A DNA stretch of 15,699 nt, taken from contig DATJDB010000274.1 in NCBI GenBank assembly GCA_035497635.1, forward strand, positions 1 through 15,699. Direction: 5' to 3'. Origin of the DNA: Serpens sp035497635 (GTDB lineage: Bacteria; Pseudomonadota; Gammaproteobacteria; Pseudomonadales; Pseudomonadaceae). This document shows, piece after piece, positions 1 through 6,028 of the stretch. The stretch's first letter is position 1, and every line of letters starts with the position of its first letter. A program made the position numbers and the translations under genes. The notes beneath the pieces were generated by a model that was given only the letters and a program-made list of their open reading frames with translations, ran no database searches and was not told the origin of the DNA.

Positions 1-406
1 GGAGATCAATCCCGTTGCGGCCGAGCAACTGGCGCAGGTCATTCCGGCTGAGCATGTTCACAACATGTCCATCCTGGATTTCGAGCCGCAGCAAACCTGG
101 GATCTGGTGCTGGTCAAGACCGTGCTGATTCATATCGATCCCGACATGTTGAACCGGGTCTATGACAAGTTGGTTGCCGCCTGCGGTCGATATCTGCTGG
201 TCGCGGAATATTACAATCCGACTCCCGTCGCCGTTGCATATCGCGGTCATGCCGAACGCCTGTTCAAACGCGACTTTGCCGGGGAGATCATGGAGCGCCA
301 CCCGCACATGCGCCTTCTGGATTACGGTTTCCTTTATCGACGCGACCCCAGTTTCCCGCAAGACGATATCAACTGGTTCCTCATGGAAAAGCGCCGCGAA
401 GTCTGA
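1..406 (+). CDS. Pseudaminic acid biosynthesis-associated methyltransferase (3' part, 5' end outside window)
   Basis: This is an open frame running in from the left edge; the reading frame is already open at base 2 (EINPVAAEQL...), so the first ATG at 65 is internal and the gene is truncated by the window. About 134 C-terminal residues are visible. The segment DLVLVKTVLIHIDPD followed by a YLLVAEYYNP strand resembles the second half of a class I SAM-dependent methyltransferase fold, and the overall sequence resembles the methylase family associated with pseudaminic acid clusters. The SAM-binding glycine motif would lie upstream and is not visible. The gene lies 36 bases ahead of pseF, as the first visible member of the sugar operon. 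The likely role is methylation of a nonulosonic acid or its precursor; the target atom is unknown. The family call is from recognition of the sequence, the function from context. Confidence 0.75.
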   Translation, partial: EINPVAAEQLAQVIPAEHVHNMSILDFEPQQTWDLVLVKTVLIHIDPDMLNRVYDKLVAACGRYLLVAEYYNPTPVAVAYRGHAERLFKRDFAGEIMERHPHMRLLDYGFLYRRDPSFPQDDINWFLMEKRREV

Positions 407-442
407 CCGGCCTGTCTCATCGATTTGAAAGCTGAGGGTGCG

Positions 443-1129
443 ATGAACATAGCGGTTATTCCTGCGCGGGGGGGCAGCAAGCGTATTCCCCGGAAGAACA
501 TCAAACATTTCAACGGCAAACCAATGATTGCCTGGTCGATCCAGGCAGCCAAGGATTCGAATTTATTCGATCACATCCTGGTATCCACAGATGATCGGGA
601 AATCGCCGACATCGCGCAGGCGTTCGGTGCGCAAGTCCCGTTCCTGAGGCCGCCGTCCCTGGCGGACGATGTCACGCCTACCGTTCCGGTCATTGCGCAC
701 GCGGTCAGCGCCTGCGCAGAAATGGGCTGGGCGGCCGAGTATGTGTGCTGTCTGTACCCCTGTGCACCCTTCATGCAGGCCGAGGATCTCCTGGCCGGCC
801 TGGAATTGTTGAAGAAGACCAACGCCGAATATGTCTATCCAGTGACGGAATATGCTCATCCGGTCCACCGGGCAATGTTGCGCTCCGCTGAAGGCCGGAT
901 GACCTTCCTGCATCCGGAGTGTGAATTGACCCGAACCCAGGATCTTCCCGTGGCTTATCACGACACGGGGCAGTTCTATTGGGGAAAAAGTACGGCCTGG
1001 TCGTCGATGAAGAGAATGCACTCGGAGGGTGTGGGACTGGTTGTGCCGTACTGGCGGATGGTCGATATCGATACGCCGGAAGATTGGGCGCGGGCCGAGC
1101 TGATCGCTCGAACGCTGAAGGCAGGGTAA
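443..1129 (+). CDS. pseF: Pseudaminic acid cytidylyltransferase (CMP-Pse synthetase)
   Basis: This enzyme activates a nonulosonic acid with CTP to give the CMP-sugar donor, a cytoplasmic step just before transfer. The 228-aa protein opens with the nucleotide-binding signature IPARGGSKRIPRKNI (residues 6-20). It carries VSTDD (47-51) and the PseF-typical stretch RTQDLPVAYHDTGQFYWG (about 164-181), and ends with VDIDTPEDW (207-215), as in NeuA/PseF sugar-nucleotide transferases. The frame is open from a TTG at 425, but the ATG at 443 is chosen because the conserved N-terminus starts there and GAGGG lies just upstream. The gene sits 6 bases before the SDR gene, so the two are co-transcribed. The YHDTGQFYW box favours PseF over a generic NeuA. 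Legionaminate specificity cannot be fully excluded. Confidence 0.9.
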   Translation: MNIAVIPARGGSKRIPRKNIKHFNGKPMIAWSIQAAKDSNLFDHILVSTDDREIADIAQAFGAQVPFLRPPSLADDVTPTVPVIAHAVSACAEMGWAAEYVCCLYPCAPFMQAEDLLAGLELLKKTNAEYVYPVTEYAHPVHRAMLRSAEGRMTFLHPECELTRTQDLPVAYHDTGQFYWGKSTAWSSMKRMHSEGVGLVVPYWRMVDIDTPEDWARAELIARTLKAG

Positions 1130-1135
1130 GGCGAC

Positions 1136-2017
1136 ATGTCCCGAAGCGGAAAAAGGCTGCTCGTCCTGGGTGCCGGGGGATTGCTGGGCAGCGAGTTTCT
1201 CACCGGCAACCATGTTCCCGGCTGGGAAGTCCTGGGGCACGGTCGGCAATCGGGTTTTGCCGGTTGCGCCGACCTAGCGTCAATGGCCGAAACCAACCGG
1301 ATGCTCGATCAGCTGAATCCCGACGCGGTATTGAATCTGGTCGGGCTGACCAATGTGGACCGTTGCGAGGCATTCCCTGAGGAGGCTTATTCAGGAAATG
1401 TCAGAACCGTCGAGAATGTTGTCGCCTGGATCAGGCAGGCCGAAAAGCCGGTACAGCTCGTGCATATTTCGACCGATCAGGTCTACGACGGCGCTGGGCC
1501 TCATCGGGAAAGCGATGTTTGCCTGAAGAATTACTATGCGTTCTCCAAATACGCGGGCGAACTGGCTGCTTCCGCAGTCGGCGCTGCGGTATTGAGAACC
1601 AACTTTTTTGGCAAGAGCCGATCTGCCAGGCGAGCCAGTCTGACGGACTGGCTGTTTTCGGCTTTTAGCGAGAAAACACGCATCCAGGTTTTCGACGATG
1701 TCCAGTTCAGCCCGCTCTCGATGACGACGCTTTGCCAGATGCTGGGCCTGGTCATCGAGAAACGGATTGCGGGAATTTATAACCTCGGCTCGCGAGACGG
1801 CTTGAGCAAAGCCGATTTCTCATATGCCTTTGCCGGCTTTGTTGGTGCTGATGCGGGGAGCATGTCTCGGCGCTCGGTCCGGGATGTGGATTTGTTCAAG
1901 GCTTACCGGCCGCAGGACATGCGGTTGGATGTGGAGCGTTTCGAGCACGCGGCCGGCATTGTCCTGCCTTGCCTCGTGGATGAAATAAAGAGTGCTGCAC
2001 AGGAATACAGAAAATGA
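1136..2017 (+). CDS. RmlD-like SDR oxidoreductase (sugar-nucleotide modifying)
   Basis: A 293-aa extended short-chain dehydrogenase/reductase. It shows the N-terminal Rossmann motif GAGGLLG (12-18), the strand-turn STDQVYDG (112-119) that matches the STDYVFDG region of dTDP-4-dehydrorhamnose reductases, and a YxxxK catalytic pair (Y134, K138) in YYAFSKYAGE. It should be a cytoplasmic NAD(P)H-dependent enzyme reducing or epimerising a keto-sugar. The gene starts 6 bases after pseF and its stop overlaps the next start in an ATGA arrangement, so translation is coupled to the nonulosonate synthase. Its position between the cytidylyltransferase and the synthase, where pseG might be expected, suggests it tailors the nonulosonic acid or a precursor. 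The substrate cannot be read from the sequence, and it could instead act on the precursor of another glycan sugar. Confidence 0.8.
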   Translation: MSRSGKRLLVLGAGGLLGSEFLTGNHVPGWEVLGHGRQSGFAGCADLASMAETNRMLDQLNPDAVLNLVGLTNVDRCEAFPEEAYSGNVRTVENVVAWIRQAEKPVQLVHISTDQVYDGAGPHRESDVCLKNYYAFSKYAGELAASAVGAAVLRTNFFGKSRSARRASLTDWLFSAFSEKTRIQVFDDVQFSPLSMTTLCQMLGLVIEKRIAGIYNLGSRDGLSKADFSYAFAGFVGADAGSMSRRSVRDVDLFKAYRPQDMRLDVERFEHAAGIVLPCLVDEIKSAAQEYRK

Positions 2018-3090
2018 AAGTCAGTCCGTGGTTTGAAATCGAGCGCCAAAAAGTCGGGAACGATCATCCTGTGTACTTTATTGCCGACATCGCGGCCAAT
2101 CATGATGGCGATATCGAACGGGCCAAGGAGCTGATCTTTCTGGCCGCCGAGGCGGGTGCGGACGCGGCAAAATTCCAGCACTTCCAGGCCGAAACGATTG
2201 TCAGCGATTTCGGCTTCAAGACACTCGGCGGGCAGCAGTCCCATCAGGCTGCGTGGAAGAAGTCGGTATTCGAGGTGTATCGGGACGCCAGTGTCAGCCT
2301 GGGCTGGACCGATATCCTCAAGGAAACCTGCAGGAAGGCGGGCATCGCGTTCTTTACCAGCCCTTACAGCATGGAGCTGGTCGATTACATCGACCCCTAC
2401 GTTCCGGCGTACAAGATCGGATCGGGTGACATCACCTGGATCGAAATGGTCGAGCACATCGCGCGCAAACAGAAGCCGTATATTCTCGCGAGCGGGGCGT
2501 CCAGCCTGGCGGACGTTGATCGCGCCGTGAGTGCAGCGCTAGGGATCAATCCCGCTCTGTGTCTCATGCAGTGCAACACCAATTACACCGCCAGCCTGGA
2601 GAACTTCAAATACATCAATCTGAATGTATTGAAGTCTTTCGAAAGCCGATATCCCGGATTGATCCTCGGCTTGAGCGACCATACGCCCGGGCATGCCACG
2701 GTGCTGGGTGCCGTCGCGCTTGGCGCTCGGATGATCGAGAAGCACTTTACCGATGACACCACGCGCAATGGGCCGGATCACAAGTTCTCCATGGCTCCGC
2801 AGGCATGGCGGGAAATGGTCGATCGTTCCCGGGAGCTGGAATACGCACTGGGCAACGGCTCGAAAGAAGTCGAGGCGAATGAGCAGGAAACGGTTGTGCT
2901 GCAGCGTCGCGCCGTCCGCTGCATTCAGGATATCGGCGCCGGGCAGGTGATCCAGAGGGAACATATGACCGTGCTGAGACCCTGCCCCAAGGACGGCATA
3001 CCCCCTTATTGCATGTCCGATCTGGTGGGCAAGCGTCTGCGTAACGACATGAAATCCGGCGAGCACTTCAAATGGTCCGATCTGGAATAG
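2014..3090 (+). CDS. NeuB/PseI-family nonulosonic acid synthase
   Basis: This enzyme would condense phosphoenolpyruvate with a hexose derivative to form a nine-carbon nonulosonic acid. The 358-aa protein has the NeuB TIM-barrel opening FIADIAANHDG, then GADAAKFQ, FFTSPYS, YKIGSGDITW and LGLSDHTPGH, the metal/PEP-region GARMIEKHFTDD, and a C-terminal SAF (antifreeze-like) domain from about residue 290 (RRAVRCIQDIGAGQVI...). It lacks the GGLWD box I associate with classical PseI, and its YKIGSG and KHFTDDTTRNGPD segments look closer to NeuB (sialic/legionaminic) types. Substrate is therefore left open and no symbol is given. It overlaps the SDR gene by 4 bases upstream and the glycosyltransferase gene by 19 bases downstream. 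A pseudaminate product is inferred from the neighbouring pseF and methylase. Confidence 0.85.
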   Translation: MKVSPWFEIERQKVGNDHPVYFIADIAANHDGDIERAKELIFLAAEAGADAAKFQHFQAETIVSDFGFKTLGGQQSHQAAWKKSVFEVYRDASVSLGWTDILKETCRKAGIAFFTSPYSMELVDYIDPYVPAYKIGSGDITWIEMVEHIARKQKPYILASGASSLADVDRAVSAALGINPALCLMQCNTNYTASLENFKYINLNVLKSFESRYPGLILGLSDHTPGHATVLGAVALGARMIEKHFTDDTTRNGPDHKFSMAPQAWREMVDRSRELEYALGNGSKEVEANEQETVVLQRRAVRCIQDIGAGQVIQREHMTVLRPCPKDGIPPYCMSDLVGKRLRNDMKSGEHFKWSDLE

Positions 3091-3716
3091 CGCTGATCAT
3101 TCCCGCCTACAACGAGGCGGCAACCATCTATGCGGTCGTCAAGTCTGCCAGCCGTTACGGGCAACCCATCGTGATTGATGATTGCTCCACGGATGCAACC
3201 GCGGAACTCGCGGAGCGCGCGGGGGCGGTGGTTGTACGTCATGCCAGCAACAGGGGATATGACGGTGCCTTGAATACCGGCTTCGCAGAAGCGGATCGCA
3301 GAGAGTTTGAGTCCATCATCACCCTGGATGCCGACGGGCAGCATGATCCCGAGCTGCTCTCGCGGTTTATCGACGGCCTGGATCAGGGTGCGGATCTGGT
3401 GCTGGGGGTCAGAGACCGGTTTCCCCGGTGTGCGGAACGGATTTTTGCGCTCTACACCCGTCGCAGGTACGGCGTGCATGATCCGTTGTGCGGCATGAAG
3501 GCCTATCGGCGTTCGGTGTATCAACGCCTTGGGCATTTTGACTCTTATAAATCCATTGGAACCGAGCTGGCCCTGTTCGGCGTCAAAAACAATTTTTCAT
3601 TCTGCGAAATCGCTTTTGTGGTTCGCGATCGCCAGGACAGTCCGCGGTTTGGGCGATTGCTGAGCGCCAACCTTCGCATTCTTCGGGCAATGATGCGGGA
3701 CTTGTTTCGCGCATAG
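3072..3716 (+). CDS. Family 2 glycosyltransferase, soluble GT-A type
   Basis: A 214-aa family 2 glycosyltransferase with the usual N-terminal IIPAYNEAATI (9-19), the nucleotide-binding VIDDCSTD (34-41) and a DADGQHDP (86-93) motif holding the metal-binding DxD-like acidic residues. A DPLCGMKAYRRSV segment follows (137-149), as in dolichol-phosphate-mannose-synthase-like enzymes. No membrane segments follow the catalytic domain, so it should be cytoplasmic or peripheral. It starts inside the synthase gene (19-base overlap, different frame), implying coupled translation. It has unusually AT-rich codons near 3540-3600 compared with its neighbours, which suggests horizontal origin. It is the last gene of the operon and lies directly upstream of fliC, so a role in the flagellin glycan is likely: adding a first sugar or extending it. 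Donor and acceptor are unknown. Confidence 0.85.
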   Translation: MVRSGIALIIPAYNEAATIYAVVKSASRYGQPIVIDDCSTDATAELAERAGAVVVRHASNRGYDGALNTGFAEADRREFESIITLDADGQHDPELLSRFIDGLDQGADLVLGVRDRFPRCAERIFALYTRRRYGVHDPLCGMKAYRRSVYQRLGHFDSYKSIGTELALFGVKNNFSFCEIAFVVRDRQDSPRFGRLLSANLRILRAMMRDLFRA

Positions 3717-3719
3717 ATG

Positions 3720-3796
3720 GCGCCGGGCCGATTCCCGTCGGGCTCCCCGATTCTGCAGATGGCCGGGCTAATGGATAATTCGGTGCGGCCCGGCGC
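3720..3796. repeat. Inverted repeat with long loop, downstream of the sugar operon
   Basis: GCGCCGGGCCG (3720-3730) is matched exactly as an inverted copy by CGGCCCGGCGC (3786-3796). The 11-bp GC-rich arms flank a 55-base loop. There is no T-run after the right arm, so it is not a standard intrinsic terminator. It could be a degenerate repeat element or an RNA structure closing the upstream operon mRNA. It lies about 60 bases before the fliC promoter. Confidence 0.45.
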
Positions 3797-3857
3797 ACAA
3801 AACTATGCACTCGGGCAAGTAATAGCGCCGTGATGGCGAAAAAAGCGCAGCCAGCCC

Positions 3858-3884
3858 TAAAGCATCCGCAAGAACCGACGATAA
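3858..3884 (+). promoter_or_regulatory. FliA (sigma-28) promoter of fliC
   Basis: TAAA (3858-3861) and GACGATAA (3877-3884) are separated by exactly 15 bases. This matches the flagellar sigma-28 consensus TAAA-N15-GCCGATAA in all but one position. Transcription would start about 7-10 bases downstream, giving a leader of roughly 75 bases to the fliC ATG. This fits the known late, FliA-dependent expression of flagellin in Pseudomonas. Confidence 0.88.
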
Positions 3885-3967
3885 CCCTTATGACAGTTCT
3901 CCCGGCCACAGCAGGCGCAAGCCACGGGGCGTGGGAACCTTTAGCCCAACCCATGAGGACTCCATAA

Positions 3968-5374
3968 ATGGCTCTCTCTGTTCACACTAACGTTGCTTCC
4001 CTGAGCACCCAGAAGAACCTGAACCGCGCGTCCGATGCGCTGTCCACTTCCATGCAGCGCCTGTCCAGCGGCCTGCGTATCAACAGCGCCAAGGACGACG
4101 CCGCCGGTCTGCAGATCGCCAACCGTCTGACCAGCCAGGTCAACGGCCTGAACGTTGCCATCAAGAACGCCAACGACGGCATCTCCATGGCGCAAACCGC
4201 CGAAGCCGCCATGGGCGAGTCCACCACCATCCTGCAGCGCATGCGCGAACTGGCCCTGCAGTCCGCCAACGGCTCCTACGGTGGTGACGAGCGCAAGGCC
4301 ATGCAGTCCGAGTTCAGTCAGCTGACCGCCGAACTGAACCGCATCTCCGAAACCACCAGCTTCGGTAGCAAGAAACTGCTGGACGGCTCCTTCGGCACCA
4401 CCGCCTTCCAGGTCGGTGCGAATGCCTATGAAACCATCAACCTGACGATGAACAGCGTGGCTGCTAGCCAAATCGGTACCAACCAGGCAGGCAGTGTTGC
4501 CATCACGGCTGCCACTGGTGCTGCGGCTGCCACCTACACCATCAGCGCTGGCGCTGAAACCCAGAGTTCCAAGGCTTTCGCTGCCGGCGCCTCCGCCAAG
4601 GAAGTGGCTCAGGAACTCAACGGCATGGTCGCTGGCGTCTCCGCTACCGCGCGTACCGTGGTCGGTCTGGACCTCAGTGCTGTCACCGCCAACTACGGTT
4701 TCACCCTCACCGTGGGTGGCGTGACCGCAACCCTCGCCAACGTTAATGATCAGAAGGAACTGTTCCGTCAGCTCAATGACCAGGCCAGCACCCTGAACAT
4801 CGCCGTTGACGAAGAGGCCGGCACCATCACCTCTACCTCGGGCGAGAACATTGTGTTCGGCACCGTGACTGGCACCGGTACCTTCGAATTCACCACCTAC
4901 GGTGCCGACGGTGATCCGGCTGCTGCCGGCACCGCTGTCGCTACCGGTGCGATCATGACCGGTGCGGTACAACTGGACAGCGCCAAGGGCTTCAGCGCGT
5001 ACTCCACCGATGCGGCCGGCTTCTTCGATGTGGTAGCGAACACTACCTCTTCCTCGCTGGTCAGCGTGCAGAGCTCGAAGATCACCACTGCGGACGATTC
5101 GCAGAAGGCCATCTTTGCCCTGGACAAAGCCATCGCCAACATCGACGCCCAGCGCGCCGACCTGGGTGCCGTGCAAAACCGTTTCGAGAGCACGATTTCC
5201 AACCTGACCTCCATTGCGGAAAACACCACCGCTTCCCGTGGTCGTATCCAGGACGTGGACTTCGCTGCCGAAACCGCCAACCTGACCAAGCAGCAGACCC
5301 TGCAACAGGCATCCACCGCGATCCTGGCCCAGGCCAACCAGCTGCCGGCCGCCGTGCTGAAGCTGCTGGGCTAA
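3968..5374 (+). CDS. fliC: Flagellin (flagellar filament subunit)
   Basis: This is the 468-aa major filament protein, exported unfolded by the flagellar type III system. The N-terminal D0/D1 region (about 1-165) is typical: MALSVHTNVASLSTQKNLNR, then RLSSGLRINSAKDDAAGLQI, and the TLR5-recognised helix around ILQRMRELALQSANG (88-102). The C-terminal D1/D0 (about 370-468) contains RADLGAVQNRFES and ends in ILAQANQLPAAVLKLLG. The middle (about 170-365) is the variable surface domain, rich in Ser/Thr/Ala and so offering many possible O-glycosylation sites. The start is supported by GAGGA at 3955-3959, 8 bases upstream. It is driven by the FliA promoter and closed by a strong terminator, so it can be transcribed alone at high level. 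Pseudaminate-type genes upstream and maf downstream suggest that it is glycosylated. Confidence 0.97.
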   Translation: MALSVHTNVASLSTQKNLNRASDALSTSMQRLSSGLRINSAKDDAAGLQIANRLTSQVNGLNVAIKNANDGISMAQTAEAAMGESTTILQRMRELALQSANGSYGGDERKAMQSEFSQLTAELNRISETTSFGSKKLLDGSFGTTAFQVGANAYETINLTMNSVAASQIGTNQAGSVAITAATGAAAATYTISAGAETQSSKAFAAGASAKEVAQELNGMVAGVSATARTVVGLDLSAVTANYGFTLTVGGVTATLANVNDQKELFRQLNDQASTLNIAVDEEAGTITSTSGENIVFGTVTGTGTFEFTTYGADGDPAAAGTAVATGAIMTGAVQLDSAKGFSAYSTDAAGFFDVVANTTSSSLVSVQSSKITTADDSQKAIFALDKAIANIDAQRADLGAVQNRFESTISNLTSIAENTTASRGRIQDVDFAAETANLTKQQTLQQASTAILAQANQLPAAVLKLLG

Positions 5375-5390
5375 TCGCCCCGCGGCAACA

Positions 5391-5420
5391 AGAGAGGGCG
5401 CCGTGTGCGCCCTCTCTTTT
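5391..5420 (+). terminator. Rho-independent terminator of fliC
   Basis: AGAGAGGGCGC (5391-5401) pairs perfectly with GCGCCCTCTCT (5407-5417) across a 5-base loop, and a T tract ends at 5420. It sits 16 bases after the fliC stop and ends 17 bases before flaG, so flaG would depend on read-through or on a promoter that I cannot see. Confidence 0.9.
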
Positions 5421-5437
5421 GATGGAGAACCGATGCG

Positions 5438-5782
5438 ATGGACGTAGGACTGAACATCAACGCCTTCTACACGGCGAGCAAGCCCCAGACGAACGAGACC
5501 GAGCAGGTTCGCAACAAGGTTGCACCCGAGGCTCCGCCGCAAAAACCGATCGAGCCCGAGCGCCAGCGCGTCGTGGACGCGATCAAGAAGATTCAGGAAT
5601 TCGTCGACGAGACGCAGCGTGGTCTGCAGTTCTCCATCGACGAAGACACCGGGCGCACCGTGGTCAAGGTGATCGCCCGCCAGAGTGGTGAAGTGATTCG
5701 CCAGCTTCCCTCCGAGGAGGCGCTGGAGCTCGCCAAGCGGCTTCAGGATGCCGGCAGCATCCTGTTCAGCCGGCAGGTGTAG
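5438..5782 (+). CDS. flaG: FlaG family flagellar protein
   Basis: A 114-aa protein with a disordered N-terminal half rich in Pro, Gln and Glu (about 1-42) and a C-terminal FlaG domain (about 43-114). The domain includes IKKIQEFVDETQRGLQFSIDED and the typical ending KVIARQSGEVIRQLPSEEAL...SILFSRQV. FlaG proteins act around filament assembly and limit filament length in several bacteria; the mechanism is not settled. The ATG at 5438 is preceded by GGAG at 5424-5427; another ATG at 5433 is out of frame. It lies between fliC and fliD as in other pseudomonads. It is separated from fliC by an intrinsic terminator and from fliD by a REP-like element and a sigma-54 promoter, so it appears transcriptionally isolated. 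Confidence 0.93.
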   Translation: MDVGLNINAFYTASKPQTNETEQVRNKVAPEAPPQKPIEPERQRVVDAIKKIQEFVDETQRGLQFSIDEDTGRTVVKVIARQSGEVIRQLPSEEALELAKRLQDAGSILFSRQV

Positions 5783-5800
5783 TTTTAGTGGATGGTTTTT

Positions 5801-5897
5801 GGTTCCCACGCTCCAGCGTGGGAACCAGGTGCGGGGCGCAGCGTGGCTTTGGGACGCCGAGCGTTTCGGACTGCGTTCCCACGCGGAGCGTGGGAAC
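5801..5897. repeat. REP-like palindrome pair (GTTCCCACGC family)
   Basis: Two strong palindromes share the same arm. GGTTCCCACGCT/AGCGTGGGAACC (5801-5826) has a 12-bp perfect stem and 2-base loop. GTTCCCACGC/GCGTGGGAAC (5875-5897) has a 10-bp perfect stem and 3-base loop. Between them GGGACGC-CGA-GCGTTTC (5851-5867) forms a weaker hairpin. This is the architecture of an intergenic REP doublet. It lies between flaG and the fliD promoter and could shield or end the flaG message. No transposase is linked to it. Confidence 0.85.
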
Positions 5898-5971
5898 GAT
5901 CACATCAAGCGTGGCGATGAGTTCGCCGCAAGGGTACCTGCGCTACGGCGGGTAATCGGAATGCTCGGGTC

Positions 5972-5988
5972 TTGGTGCATATCTTGCT
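5972..5988 (+). promoter_or_regulatory. Sigma-54 (RpoN) promoter of fliD
   Basis: TTGGTGCATATCTTGCT carries the invariant GG (5974-5975) and GC (5986-5987) with exactly 10 bases between, plus the TTGC -12 box and a TTGG -24 core. Against the consensus TTGGCACGN4TTGCW the differences lie in the interior of the -24 box. Transcription would start near 6000, about 30 bases before the fliD ATG. RpoN/FleQ control of the fliD operon is known in P. aeruginosa, which fits. Confidence 0.8.
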
Positions 5989-6028
5989 GCGCCAGGGTCA
6001 GGCGTCAGCAACGTATCGGGAGTGCAAC

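Noticed and set aside
3835..3848. GG-N10-GC spacing suggesting a sigma-54 promoter before fliC
   Set aside because: The -12 element reads AGCGC rather than TTGC and the -24 box is poor; the sigma-28 promoter just downstream is far better.
4494..5374. Internal repeats in the flagellin variable domain
   Set aside because: Ala/Thr/Gly-rich composition gives weak self-similarity, but no clear repeat unit could be aligned by eye.
3941..5809. 622-aa open frame on the minus strand opposite fliC and flaG
   Set aside because: It is a Gly/His/Val-rich translation mirroring high-GC third positions of fliC and flaG, with no recognisable domain; the plus-strand genes are certain.
5801..5897. Repeated palindromes considered as a CRISPR array
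   Set aside because: Only two units of different stem length with an unequal intervening hairpin, and no cas genes; fits a REP doublet.
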